Shown here one piece after another: positions 40,184-48,838 of a DNA stretch of 64,000 nt; the stretch's first letter is position 1, and every line of letters starts with the position of its first letter. A program made the translations under genes and the position numbers. The notes under the pieces are model-generated. The model worked only from the letters and a program-made list of their open reading frames with translations, had not been told where the DNA came from and did no database searches. This DNA is from Aliarcobacter butzleri (GTDB lineage Bacteria; Campylobacterota; Campylobacteria; Campylobacterales; Arcobacteraceae). The stretch is taken from positions 1,302,001 through 1,366,000 of the forward strand of contig NZ_LT906455.1 in NCBI RefSeq assembly GCF_900187115.1, in the 5' to 3' direction.

Positions 40184-40693
40184 TTACAATCCTTTCTCTC
40201 TCCATCTTTGTCGTCTGACTCGTTCTTTTTCATCTTCTATTTCTGTATAAGTTCTATAGCTTTGTAATTTCTCTTCTTTTTGAACTTCTAAATCATTTCC
40301 GTTAATAAAACTTTTAATGGTTGCTATTTCTCTTTTTAGTTTTGCTAGTTCATCAACCTTACGGTCTAAAGCTTCAAGTTTTTCCCTATGTAAAGCTAGA
40401 AAATTTAAACCTTTTTGTTCATTAACTCCTAAGAATTCACCTTTAGCATATTTTTCTTCAAATTCTTTATACTCCTGTTTTAAATTATATTGAGTACCAT
40501 AAACAGCTTTTTTTAGTCCATCTTCTTTGAATTCTTTTGTAAGAATTAAAAAATCTAAATCTACACCTCTTTGTTGTAATTTATGTAGGTCTAAAAATTC
40601 CCTTGCTGTTCCATATTGACCCTTTCCAAACCATCTTTTAACTTTTTCTTTAATTTGCTCCCAAGGGCTTAGTTTAAGCATTTCTTTTGACAT
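40184..40693 (-). CDS. Hypothetical protein
   Basis: A 169-residue soluble basic protein. The start (LSPWEQIKEKVKRWFGKGQYG) is amphipathic, the centre helical, and the end a coiled coil of arginine-rich heptads (DEKERVRRQRWREKG). AGGAG precedes the ATG, and the coupling-protein-like gene stops one base upstream. A role as partner of that ATPase is suggested by position alone. Confidence 0.6.
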   Translation of the reverse strand: MSKEMLKLSPWEQIKEKVKRWFGKGQYGTAREFLDLHKLQQRGVDLDFLILTKEFKEDGLKKAVYGTQYNLKQEYKEFEEKYAKGEFLGVNEQKGLNFLALHREKLEALDRKVDELAKLKREIATIKSFINGNDLEVQKEEKLQSYRTYTEIEDEKERVRRQRWREKGL

Positions 40694-40694
40694 T

Positions 40695-42770
40695 TTAAAC
40701 TCCTAGTTCAATTTGTTTTTTTCTGATAACATCAACATCTACATATCTACTTAACACAACATCATCTTTTGCAGTTTTATATAAACTTTTTTGCATCATA
40801 TACTTAGCCATAAATGGTGTTGCCGTAGAGTTTCTAATTATGTAACCCTCTCCATTTTTAATATTACTTAGCATTTCAGGTTTAAAAAAATCCTCTTCAC
40901 TTTTAGTTAGTTTTGAATCTTCATTGTTATGAAATTTTTTGAGATTCTTTTCTCTTTTCATACTCTCTTCAAGTGTGATTTTTTCTACTTTTTGCACTTT
41001 AGAGTTAAGAAGTTTTATAAGTTCTACATCTTCTAATTTTAAACTTATTATTGTTTTTACATTAGCAATGATTTGACTATTATCAACAGAACCCATAGTT
41101 TCTTTTAAATCACTTTGAAAACTTAAAACTGCTCCCATATGTAAACCTCTAATAACTGATAATAAATCTCCAATTTGATAGCTTTGATTTTTTTTCGTTT
41201 TTAGCCAACTATTAATCTCATCAAGTATTACAAGTGTTGTAGTATCAGGAATAAAATCTTTTCCTCTTCTTTCAGCTAATAAATTTAAAGTTGAAACTAA
41301 AAGTTCAGCTAAAATTGGGCTATATATTTTATTTTGTCCAGGAAGATTTACAATAACTATTTTATTGCTATCTATAGCATCTAAGATATTTAAATCACTA
41401 TTTATATTTTTTAAAATGGGTGCAAAAGAATCAAAAAAATTAACTATCTTGTCCATTAAACCTTGAGCTACTGATAAATCATAAAATGTACCACTTCTTT
41501 GTGGATATTTTAGACCTACTGCTTCAATACCTGTAATAGTAGTTCCATTTTCTGTTACTACTCCATTTAAATATGTTTCTTTTAATTTTTCCCAATCTGG
41601 TACATTTGAAAGCATAATTACAACATTCTTTAACTCATTATGAAATTGGTTTTTTACACTATTATCTAAATGAGATAATGAGCTATTATTCTTACTTTCA
41701 TCCTCAATTATTTTTATGAAATTTTCATATAATTTTGAATTAATTTCATTTCTATTTGTCTCGTAAATTTCATCAAAAACTAGTAAAAATTTTAAGAGTA
41801 AATCTGTTTCGCTCATTAGTCTATTAAATGAGAAATAATCAAGTTTTATTAAATATTTTTGATACTCTTTAAACTTATTAGTTGAATTAAATACTTTGTC
41901 AATTTTTGAGATATCTAAAAAGAAATTTGCATCTCTAAGAGTTAAGATAACCTTTAGTAGTGAAGACAAATAAAGCTTTGCTTTTCCATTCCATCCACCC
42001 TCATCATTTCCATCTAAATCAGCAATACTAGTTAGCATGGTAATAATATCTTTTGAAGCACCTAGCTCAAATAGGTTTATTGTATTTGAATTAAATTTTC
42101 CTCTTTTATCCGCATTAAAATCAAAAATTAATAAATCAGACAATCTATTGTAAGTTGCACAAATGGACTGCACTCTTTGAAGCATAACATTATCTGCTTT
42201 TCCAAAAATTGCAAATACTCCTGCACCTCTTGATATACTTGATTCTATATATGCATTTAAAAGTAATTCAGTTTTTCCACCACCTGATGTTGCCATTAAA
42301 GCACAATGTTCTCTTAGAATTACATCATCAATTAAAACTGGAGTAATTGCATTACTTTTACTTGAAGTTCTTTTTTGTGATGGAATTATTTTTTGAACTT
42401 CATAATCAAGTGAGAAAAATTTTCTAACTTGATTGTAAAAAGTTAAAACATCGACATCTTTTTTATGTCTTTTTACAAGTGTTCCTAAATGTACACTATA
42501 CTTATTTTTTAAATTATCATTATTTAAGAGGGATAACTCCTTTATCTTTTTATTTTTATTTCTTAATAAGTTTTTTTGAAATTTAAAAGAGAAAAAATAG
42601 ATAAAAAGTGCAAATGCAAAAAAATGTATTTTTAAACTTATTGAAAAAACAAAAAATAAAATTAACCAAATATAACTTGACCAAAAAACATCATCAATTA
42701 ATTTTTCTTCATTATCGTCAAGCTTTGTGTAAGTGTTGATTCTTATTTTATCGTTTATATTATTTTCCAT
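40695..42770 (-). CDS. Type IV coupling-protein-like ATPase (VirD4/TraD/DotL class)
   Basis: A 691-residue membrane-anchored ATPase. Two membrane helices (about 30-62) precede a linker, then Walker A ALMATSGGGKTELL (about 158-170). The motif FDFNADKRGKFNSNTINLFE resembles the substrate-plasmid region of TraD/DotL proteins. Walker B TTLVILDEINSW is near 510-520, followed by a glutamine sensor in GAVLSFQSDL. This is the hexameric motor that hands DNA-relaxase complexes to a secretion channel. It has no VirB4 neighbour. It could serve an incoming helper channel or a channel not recognised here. Confidence 0.8.
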   Translation of the reverse strand: MENNINDKIRINTYTKLDDNEEKLIDDVFWSSYIWLILFFVFSISLKIHFFAFALFIYFFSFKFQKNLLRNKNKKIKELSLLNNDNLKNKYSVHLGTLVKRHKKDVDVLTFYNQVRKFFSLDYEVQKIIPSQKRTSSKSNAITPVLIDDVILREHCALMATSGGGKTELLLNAYIESSISRGAGVFAIFGKADNVMLQRVQSICATYNRLSDLLIFDFNADKRGKFNSNTINLFELGASKDIITMLTSIADLDGNDEGGWNGKAKLYLSSLLKVILTLRDANFFLDISKIDKVFNSTNKFKEYQKYLIKLDYFSFNRLMSETDLLLKFLLVFDEIYETNRNEINSKLYENFIKIIEDESKNNSSLSHLDNSVKNQFHNELKNVVIMLSNVPDWEKLKETYLNGVVTENGTTITGIEAVGLKYPQRSGTFYDLSVAQGLMDKIVNFFDSFAPILKNINSDLNILDAIDSNKIVIVNLPGQNKIYSPILAELLVSTLNLLAERRGKDFIPDTTTLVILDEINSWLKTKKNQSYQIGDLLSVIRGLHMGAVLSFQSDLKETMGSVDNSQIIANVKTIISLKLEDVELIKLLNSKVQKVEKITLEESMKREKNLKKFHNNEDSKLTKSEEDFFKPEMLSNIKNGEGYIIRNSTATPFMAKYMMQKSLYKTAKDDVVLSRYVDVDVIRKKQIELGV

Positions 42771-42771
42771 T

Positions 42772-43614
42772 TTATACCTCTTTAATATAATAAAGTGCGT
42801 GTTTAAGGCTTAGACTAGAATACTTATCATGAGAGAAATCTCTCAAGAAATTTAAAAACTCTGTTTCATCTGGCGTTGCTATTTGAAAAAGTTGTGAAAT
42901 ACCTGAAAAATATTGGTTTTCCTTGAAAATTTCAAACTTTGAAAGAATTAAAAGCTTTAGAGTTTTTATACTTGTTATCTCTTCTAAATCTTCATCTGAA
43001 ATTTTTTGATAATCAAAAATATCAGCTTTTTCATTAATATAATCAATTAATTTTGAGTAAAACTGTGTTATTTCAACTGATTTATTTTGAAGTTCTTCAA
43101 ACTCTTGTATATCGGCTTTTGAGATATTTATTACAACATTTTGGATAGTAAAATCTTTTGGGCTATAATCATAAGTTATTCCACTATAAAAATGTGCATA
43201 ATCTTTTATCTTTTTTACAACTCTTTGAATCGGGGAAAGATTAAAAGGAGTATCTTGATTAAGTTTTACTACTCTTTCATCTACTAACTCTAATTTTTTG
43301 TTATAGAAAAAGTTAATTATTAAAAAAACCAATCCAATGATTGCAAAAACTTGAAATTTAAAAACACTCTCTGTTCTATCAATACTATCTCGGAATTCTT
43401 CAAAAGTAAGAGTTAAAATGTGATTCAAGCCCATAGAAATAGCAATTAAAACAACTAATATAACCCCTTGTTTTACAACAAAATTATTTCTATTTGAACG
43501 TTGAAAGTTAGTTAGCTTTTTATATTTTGTGAGTCCCCAAAGCATAGTAACTAGTATAATCATTGAAGCGAAAAAAATGTAATAAAAAATTACTCTATCA
43601 GTCATAAGTTCCAT
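42772..43614 (-). CDS. Membrane protein with three N-terminal helices, next to coupling ATPase
   Basis: A 280-residue protein with three membrane helices (about 9-28, 48-66, 87-104) and a cytoplasmic C-terminal domain of about 170 residues. In IncI and Dot/Icm systems the coupling ATPase (TrbC/DotL) lies beside a protein with the same topology (TrbA/DotM), and the order and spacing here fit that (one base between the genes). Sequence motifs of DotM are not seen, so the link is an inference from layout. Confidence 0.5.
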   Translation of the reverse strand: MELMTDRVIFYYIFFASMIILVTMLWGLTKYKKLTNFQRSNRNNFVVKQGVILVVLIAISMGLNHILTLTFEEFRDSIDRTESVFKFQVFAIIGLVFLIINFFYNKKLELVDERVVKLNQDTPFNLSPIQRVVKKIKDYAHFYSGITYDYSPKDFTIQNVVINISKADIQEFEELQNKSVEITQFYSKLIDYINEKADIFDYQKISDEDLEEITSIKTLKLLILSKFEIFKENQYFSGISQLFQIATPDETEFLNFLRDFSHDKYSSLSLKHALYYIKEV

Positions 43615-44538
43615 TTATCTCTCCTTCATATTGTTATCGTATGTAATTTTATTTTTAACACTTACCATTTTTTGAGCTTTTTCAACTTCTTTTTGTAAAA
43701 AATTATCAAAATCTTGAGCATAACTAACAATAGTCTTCAAGTCGAATTGAGTAGCTTTAAATGCTTTTAGGTTTCCTATATTTTTTGAAAAATCATCCAG
43801 CGTTTTTCCTTCAACATCTTTCATACTCAAGTCTCGAAGAAACTTAATATCATCTCTTATTGATTTATTTTCTTTTTGCTTTTCTACTACATTTTTATCT
43901 TGAATTTTTGAATTCTTTGTATCTGATTCAAACTCTTTTTTTGTATTTTGAGTCTTGTTTTTTAAGGCTTCTATCTTGTCTTTTACTGTTTTATTCTCTT
44001 TTTCAAGTCCTGATTTTTCGGCAGTTAATTTTTCTTTTTCCAAAATTAACTCTAACTCTTTTTTAAGCTCAAGATTCTCTTTTTTTAAGTTTTCTACTGC
44101 TGATTTTAGATTTAAAATATCTTTCTCAAGTTCATCAAATAGTTTTTCTTTGTCGCTTTGATTCAAGTTAGAATTAGAAGATAAATCATCAATTTTTATT
44201 TCAATCTTTTCTGTTTCTTCTTTAACTTTTGATTTTTCAGTTTCAATTCTTTCTACTTTTTGAGCTTGAGTAGAAAAAACATCCTGAGACTGAGAAAAAC
44301 TAGAGTTTAATTTTGAGCTTTGGTTGTAAATTTTTTGTAAAAAATCATCATTCTCTTTTTTCTCTTTTTCTTCAATTTTCAAATCTTTTTCATTGATTTT
44401 TTTTAATTCTTCATTTTTTAAGAATTCACCAGTTTTTAAAGTTAGGATTTTAAATTTTTGGAGATTTATCTTTTTTTGGAGTTTGTTTAGCTCATCCTCA
44501 TTTTCTATTATTTTTTTCGCAATATCATTGTAACTCAT
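43615..44538 (-). CDS. Long coiled-coil protein
   Basis: A 307-residue protein dominated by heptad-repeat helix (about 1-220; Lys, Glu and Leu rich), with a short less-charged C-terminus (RDLSMKDVEGKTLDDF, then FDNFLQKEVEKAQKMV). No catalytic motif. It directly abuts the three-helix membrane protein. Structural roles such as a tether or chaperone are possible, but the sequence gives none. Confidence 0.55.
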   Translation of the reverse strand: MSYNDIAKKIIENEDELNKLQKKINLQKFKILTLKTGEFLKNEELKKINEKDLKIEEKEKKENDDFLQKIYNQSSKLNSSFSQSQDVFSTQAQKVERIETEKSKVKEETEKIEIKIDDLSSNSNLNQSDKEKLFDELEKDILNLKSAVENLKKENLELKKELELILEKEKLTAEKSGLEKENKTVKDKIEALKNKTQNTKKEFESDTKNSKIQDKNVVEKQKENKSIRDDIKFLRDLSMKDVEGKTLDDFSKNIGNLKAFKATQFDLKTIVSYAQDFDNFLQKEVEKAQKMVSVKNKITYDNNMKER

Positions 44539-44681
44539 TGTTTAGTCCTTTGTTCTAAAATTATTATATTTCGATTTTATCTTTATAAGTTTTTTTTGCT
44601 ATGAATTTTCATTTTTTTATATTTTTTTAAAAAAATTAATTTAAATTAATAATAGTATTTCAATTGTGAAGTACTATTTCC

Positions 44682-45134
44682 TTATTTTTTTTCAAATTCA
44701 TATTCATATCTGAATGTGAAATTTAGTTGTCTCACATTAAGATATAATCCTAATTGGAACATATCCCGATAAGTACCAGATTTTATGAATTTTCTAATTG
44801 CAATAGAGTTTAAATCGAAAAATGCAGGATTATTTTTTGAAATAAAAATAAATTTATAATCTTCAAATTCATCATCTATATCTGTTTTATCTATTATTTT
44901 TCTTGCGATTCTCTCCTTATTCGTAGTATCAAGAAAGGTTTTTAGACTTTGAAAAAAATCATCAATTACGATGATTTTTGCATTTTTATCTATGAGAAAA
45001 CAAATAACATCCTCTTCCTTTGTTTCTGGAACAAAAACTTTTACAATATCCTTTTTTAAATTTACATCTTTATCTATTTCATTTTTTAGAAATTCATTAA
45101 AAAACTCTTCTATCTTTTTATCTTTTTTTTTCAT
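44682..45134 (-). CDS. Hypothetical protein
   Basis: A 150-residue soluble protein, acidic, alternating predicted helix and strand (VKVFVPETKEEDVICFLI, IIVIDDFFQSLKTFL, FKFIFISKNNPAFF by type). No family recognised. It is followed by a 140-base AT-rich gap before the coiled-coil gene, so a promoter might lie there. It is 11 bases after the tail-anchored gene. Confidence 0.55.
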   Translation of the reverse strand: MKKKDKKIEEFFNEFLKNEIDKDVNLKKDIVKVFVPETKEEDVICFLIDKNAKIIVIDDFFQSLKTFLDTTNKERIARKIIDKTDIDDEFEDYKFIFISKNNPAFFDLNSIAIRKFIKSGTYRDMFQLGLYLNVRQLNFTFRYEYEFEKK

Positions 45135-45145
45135 TATTTAGTCCT

Positions 45146-45547
45146 TTATTTCAAAATTATAAAATTGATTCCAGTTGTTATAACTGCAACAATTGCTGTA
45201 ACTTTCACAACCGATAAACTAACTAGCTTATTGCTTATATTTATAATTCTTTCTATTTTCTTTAAATCTTGATTTTTATTTAAATCTTCTATTTTTTGGG
45301 CTAAAAACGATAAATAAACAGAGTAGTTTTTTATCATTTCATTTTCATCTTGAAATTGAAATTTTTGGATTATTTCAAGGTAAACTTCCATTTTTTCGGC
45401 TAGTTGCTTTTGCTTATCTTGTATCTCTTGCAATTTTTCAATTTTATTTGTGATTTTTTCGAGTTTTTGCAAATAGATTGATTTTTGAAAATCAAAAGAA
45501 TCCATCAGTTCATTTACTTCTTTTTCATCTAAAACAATTTTGCTCAT
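45146..45547 (-). CDS. Tail-anchored coiled-coil protein
   Basis: A 133-residue protein: coiled coil (about 15-110; LQKLEKITNKIEKLQEIQDK) and a C-terminal membrane helix (about 112-132, VKVTAIVAVITTGINFIIL). Nine bases separate it from the ParA-like gene upstream. Together with the ATPase it could form a membrane-positioned partner, as adaptor proteins do for ParA/MinD-type ATPases (inference). Confidence 0.58.
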   Translation of the reverse strand: MSKIVLDEKEVNELMDSFDFQKSIYLQKLEKITNKIEKLQEIQDKQKQLAEKMEVYLEIIQKFQFQDENEMIKNYSVYLSFLAQKIEDLNKNQDLKKIERIINISNKLVSLSVVKVTAIVAVITTGINFIILK

Positions 45548-45556
45548 AAAAAAACC

Positions 45557-46348
45557 TTACAGTGCTTTTTTAAGTGGTTCTAGTTGAGTGATTAACTCCA
45601 CTACCATTTTTGCAAATCGATATCTTTTATTGTTTGTTTTAAATACCTCTTGCCCTTCTTTAATCCACTCTTGACGATAAGTATCAATATTTTGGATTAA
45701 ATCAAGTGAAGATATATAGCTATCAAGTAGACTTACTTTGTAATGAGATTTTAAGATTGAGAATATATTTGAGTTAGGAACAAAAAAGATATTATCTACT
45801 TTTAAATTATCAAGTTGATTTGCTATATCCAAATCATCTGAGCCAAAGATATTTATAAATTGTTTTTGAATCTCATCTTTATCAAGTGAAAAACATCTAT
45901 TAATAACTAGATTTATTGTTGCAGATTTATCAAAATCTAAAATTAAAGAAATCGTATCTCTTACATTATCAACTTGCTCCATATCATCATTTACGGGGAT
46001 ATAATAGTTTAATCCTGATAAGTCTATTTCTTTTAGTTTATGCAGTACTATTTTTGTGTCATTACCACCACCTGCATCTATTATATTAACTACACTACCA
46101 TCTGACAAACTAGAAAATTGTATATCATCAATCACAACCTCACTATCTTTAAGTTTTAAGCTTTGATGATTTATGTAGTTTGAATTTACCTTACTGTTAT
46201 TGTTGTCATCAATCTCAAAAAGATTTATTTTTTGATTTTGATTTTGCAAATATAACAATGTAGCAGTTACTCCTGCTATTGTTGTTTTACCTGCACCACC
46301 TTTAGTTTGTACAATTACGTGTATATTTGGCTTATTTTCTTTTTTCAT
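45557..46348 (-). CDS. ParA/MinD-family ATPase
   Basis: A 263-residue P-loop ATPase of the deviant-Walker class: IVQTKGGAGKTTIAG (about 12-26) holds the signature lysine. VVNIIDAGGGNDT is Walker B-like, and LNYYIPVNDDMEQVDNVRDT matches the switch region. ParA-type proteins dimerise on ATP and position plasmids, chromosomes or membrane machines. No ParB or parS repeat is visible. The gene order suggests either segregation of the excised circle or placement of a transfer machine. Confidence 0.75.
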   Translation of the reverse strand: MKKENKPNIHVIVQTKGGAGKTTIAGVTATLLYLQNQNQKINLFEIDDNNNSKVNSNYINHQSLKLKDSEVVIDDIQFSSLSDGSVVNIIDAGGGNDTKIVLHKLKEIDLSGLNYYIPVNDDMEQVDNVRDTISLILDFDKSATINLVINRCFSLDKDEIQKQFINIFGSDDLDIANQLDNLKVDNIFFVPNSNIFSILKSHYKVSLLDSYISSLDLIQNIDTYRQEWIKEGQEVFKTNNKRYRFAKMVVELITQLEPLKKAL

Positions 46349-46380
46349 TTTAATCCTTTTTTACCCTCTCGGGGATTTAA

Positions 46381-46500
46381 ATTTTGTCTTGACTGAAACT
46401 TTCAACTGTTCTTGCGTTGTTATTGCTCTGCTCCAGTGGCTGACGCCTTTCGTTCGTTCCTACGTCGCTCTCTACAGTTGTCTCTAGTACGAGTAATTTA
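46381..46500. other. GC-richer structured intergenic island
   Basis: A 120-base stretch (about 46410-46480 the richest) between the DUF4373 gene and the ParA-like gene. CAACTGT (46403-46409) and ACAGTTG (46474-46480) can pair and enclose GC-rich sequence with repeated CGTTCGTT and CGTCGCTC blocks. It has no reading frame of note. It may be a replication origin, an oriT or a small RNA; which one is not shown. Confidence 0.45.
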
Positions 46501-46527
46501 ATACTTATTCGGTTAACTATATTTTTT

Positions 46528-47166
46528 TTAAATCAAAATTTCATTTTCTTTTATTGAAGATGCAAGATTTTCCAATTTCTTAATTTTTAAATCTTTTGAT
46601 ATTTGTTTATTCAAAAGCTGTTGATTTAATTGCTCAAATTTTTCTGCCTCATTTTCAGAAAAAGATTTTATTTCTTTTTCTTTATTTTTCTTTTCTTTTA
46701 TTTGCTTAGCATTTGTTGAACATTCGCTTAGCATTTGCTCACTTGAGTCATTAATACTCAAGTTTATTTGAAGTTGTTTCAATTGCTCTAGTTGTTTTTG
46801 TTTACGCTTTTGAGCTCCAATTTTTGCAGATAGAACTCTTTGTTCTCGCACTTCTTCCATTTTTTGCATACGACGATTTAAACTACTTGAGTAGAAAAAG
46901 CAATCATCTTCAATTACAAATAGATGATAATTTCTTACAACAACTTCAAGTTTTGCTAATGTTGTATTATATTTTCTAGCTAATACTGACAATAGTTTGA
47001 GTGGATATTTATAGTTTTGTTGTTCCCGTAAAGTTTCAATCAATACCCAAAATATTCCGTAGCCTTCTAGTCCAAGTTCTTCAATTAAAAGCATTACTTT
47101 AAAGTCATCTTTTGCATTTGCATCATGACTAAAGTAACAAGTTTCTTTTTTTGCATTTGCACTCAT
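46528..47166 (-). CDS. DUF4373 (Lin1244/Lin1753-like) protein
   Basis: A 212-residue protein. The N-terminal 100 residues match the DUF4373 pattern: YFSHDANAKDDFKVMLLIEELGLEGYGIFWVLIETL. Proteins of this kind occur at replication regions of phages and integrative elements and often carry a winged-helix DNA-binding domain. The C-terminus is charged and low in complexity. It is next to the ParA-like gene with the GC-rich island between them, as if forming a replication/maintenance module of the excised circle. Confidence 0.7.
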   Translation of the reverse strand: MSANAKKETCYFSHDANAKDDFKVMLLIEELGLEGYGIFWVLIETLREQQNYKYPLKLLSVLARKYNTTLAKLEVVVRNYHLFVIEDDCFFYSSSLNRRMQKMEEVREQRVLSAKIGAQKRKQKQLEQLKQLQINLSINDSSEQMLSECSTNAKQIKEKKNKEKEIKSFSENEAEKFEQLNQQLLNKQISKDLKIKKLENLASSIKENEILI

Positions 47167-47243
47167 TTAAATTATCCTTAAATATTTACAATGAGTTAAA
47201 TAATCGTTGGTTATAATATAAACGATTAAAACCTTAAGCCGTT

Positions 47244-47477
47244 TTAATTCTCTCTCTTTTGACTGTTTGGCGACATAAAAGAGGGAGTTTTATTTCTTAC
47301 TTCTTTTTGTTTTTGAATCCAATCTTGTAACTCATTATTACTATATAGGTCTATTTGAGTATTTGGAAGCCTCACAGGTTTGATAAAATCACCACTATTG
47401 ATTATGTCATATAGTTTATTTCTCCCTATTTTGAGTATTTTAAGAATATCTGGTTTTTTTAATAACGTATCACTCAT
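47244..47477 (-). CDS. Small HTH protein (AlpA/excisionase-like)
   Basis: A 77-residue protein with the winged-helix pattern of AlpA and excisionases: LKKPDILKILKIGRNKLYDIINSG, then DFIKPVRLP and LYSNNELQDWIQKQK. Such proteins bend att DNA for excision or switch on integrase. It lies 11 bases from a second protein of similar type, and both are near attR. Confidence 0.75.
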   Translation of the reverse strand: MSDTLLKKPDILKILKIGRNKLYDIINSGDFIKPVRLPNTQIDLYSNNELQDWIQKQKEVRNKTPSFMSPNSQKREN

Positions 47478-47488
47478 TTTTCAGTCCT

Positions 47489-47710
47489 TTAATTTTGAGC
47501 TAAAAATTGAGCTACATCTCTTTTAGTGTAAAGATATGATTTTCCTATTTTTTTACATTTTGGACCAATATTTTCTTTTGCCCAATTTACAATAGTCCTA
47601 GTTTCAACTCTAAATATTTTTGCAACATCATGACTATCAAGGGTCAATGTTTTTTCAAACCCTAACTCATTAATATCTGATAAATATTTATCAATTAATT
47701 GTTCATTCAT
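47489..47710 (-). CDS. Small HTH protein (MerR/excisionase-like)
   Basis: A 73-residue protein. TLDSHDVAKIFRVETRTIVNWAKENIGPKCKKIG followed by YLYTKRDVAQFLAQ is a helix-turn-helix plus wing of the excisionase class. Its start overlaps the stop of the upstream 159-residue gene by four bases. With the AlpA-like protein it probably controls excision or the transfer operon. Confidence 0.75.
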   Translation of the reverse strand: MNEQLIDKYLSDINELGFEKTLTLDSHDVAKIFRVETRTIVNWAKENIGPKCKKIGKSYLYTKRDVAQFLAQN

Positions 47711-48186
47711 TTTTGCTCCTTAATTTCTCTCCAATTTAGACAAAAGTCAATAAACCCTTGAGCATCATTATCTATTTTTTGAGATTCTTCAATTGCGAGT
47801 TTCATCACTTCCTCTAAAGCTTTAATAAATTCTGTAAAATTAATTCTTACAATATTTGTATCTTCATCATCTATTGAAAAATAATCAATATATCGTGATT
47901 CTTTAACTTCATATTTTTCACCATTTTCATCTTTCTTTGTTCTTGAAAATATATCTTTTATAGTTATTTTCCCATTAAGTATACATAATGAGAAATTATC
48001 ATCTGATTGAAGCCAACTACCCAAAAAATAATCTTCTGCTTTAATATTTACTTTACAACTTGTATTTGAAGTAGTTATATCTTTATCAAGATTTTTTTCA
48101 AGTTCCAGAATCAGTTTAAAAAGTTCTTCAAGGGCTTTTCCTGTTATTTTTTTTCTATTTTTTAATTTTTCAATTAATGTTTTCAT
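47707..48186 (-). CDS. Hypothetical protein
   Basis: A 159-residue soluble acidic protein: an N-terminal helical part (FKLILELEKNLDKDITTSN), a beta-rich middle (KINVRLYFSI-type strands; FSLCILNGKITIKDIFSRTKK) and a helical end. No family recognised. It is the second gene after the divergent control region, coupled to the HTH gene downstream. Confidence 0.6.
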   Translation of the reverse strand: MKTLIEKLKNRKKITGKALEELFKLILELEKNLDKDITTSNTSCKVNIKAEDYFLGSWLQSDDNFSLCILNGKITIKDIFSRTKKDENGEKYEVKESRYIDYFSIDDEDTNIVRINFTEFIKALEEVMKLAIEESQKIDNDAQGFIDFCLNWREIKEQK

Positions 48187-48224
48187 TTGTATTTCCTTTT
48201 TTTAAATTTATTGAGGCTTAAAAA

Positions 48225-48599
48225 TTAAGCCTCACCACTTTCTGATTTCAGAATTGTCGCAAATTCAACGAATGTTTTTTGATATTCTTCATTTTCAAGG
48301 AGAAGCATCATATAAGTCCTACACATCGCACTTGTATTAGGATAATTTAACTTATGAGCTAATTCTTCAAATCTATCAGCTACTTCTTCTTTTACATTGC
48401 AACCTATTTTTTTGAAACTTTTTTGAGCTTCACGTAATTTCTCTTTTCTTATTTCTTCTTGGTCTGCTAGCTCTTGTTTTTCAGACCCAATTCTTACTAT
48501 TTCTGCATCTTTTTTAAGCATTTTCTGCTTTATTTCCTCGGTGTTAGCGATAATTGTATCTATCTTCTTTTCCATATTATTTTCCATATTATTTTCCAT
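48225..48599 (-). CDS. Coiled-coil plus ribbon-helix-helix-like protein
   Basis: A 124-residue protein. It begins with a coiled coil (NMEKKIDTIIANTEEIKQKM) and continues with KIGCNVKEEVADRFEELAHKLNY and SAMCRTYMMLLLENEEY, the strand-helix-helix order of CopG/MobC-like regulators. It is first of the minus-strand run, so could act as DNA-binding regulator or mobilization accessory. Three repeats of ATGGAAAATAAT at its start make the exact start uncertain (48599, 48587 or 48575). Confidence 0.6.
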   Translation of the reverse strand: MENNMENNMEKKIDTIIANTEEIKQKMLKKDAEIVRIGSEKQELADQEEIRKEKLREAQKSFKKIGCNVKEEVADRFEELAHKLNYPNTSAMCRTYMMLLLENEEYQKTFVEFATILKSESGEA

Positions 48600-48619
48600 A
48601 TTTTTCTCCTCGTTTTGGA

Positions 48620-48644
48620 AGTTAGTCCTAAATTAGGACTAACT
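48620..48644. promoter_or_regulatory. Perfect inverted repeat upstream of the right-hand operon
   Basis: AGTTAGTCCTA and TAGGACTAACT, 11-base arms with a 3-base loop, 21 bases before the 48599 start. In a leader this could be an operator or a hairpin in the message; no T run follows on the operon strand. Confidence 0.5.
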
Positions 48645-48838
48645 CAAAGTAAATTAAGAAATTTTCTTTTCTTGGTATTCCTTCTTTTACCTCATACATT
48701 TTTTCCTCTTGGCAATGTCTCTCCTCACATGTTTACGACTTGCTGTAACACGAACCTGAGTCAACCATAGACTCTTTTATCATTTTTTAAAGAACGTAAA
48801 AGACAATTTATGTTATATTTTATTATATATTGCTTTTA

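Noticed and set aside
42716-42734. The string ATCGTCAAGCTT shared with the region before the relaxase-like gene
   Set aside because: In the coupling ATPase it simply encodes the conserved start of that protein; a short match of this size is probably chance.
48474-48770. Plus-strand frame of 98 codons over the start of the right-hand operon
   Set aside because: It is antisense to the coiled-coil/RHH-like gene and covers its control region; composition is that of a shadow.
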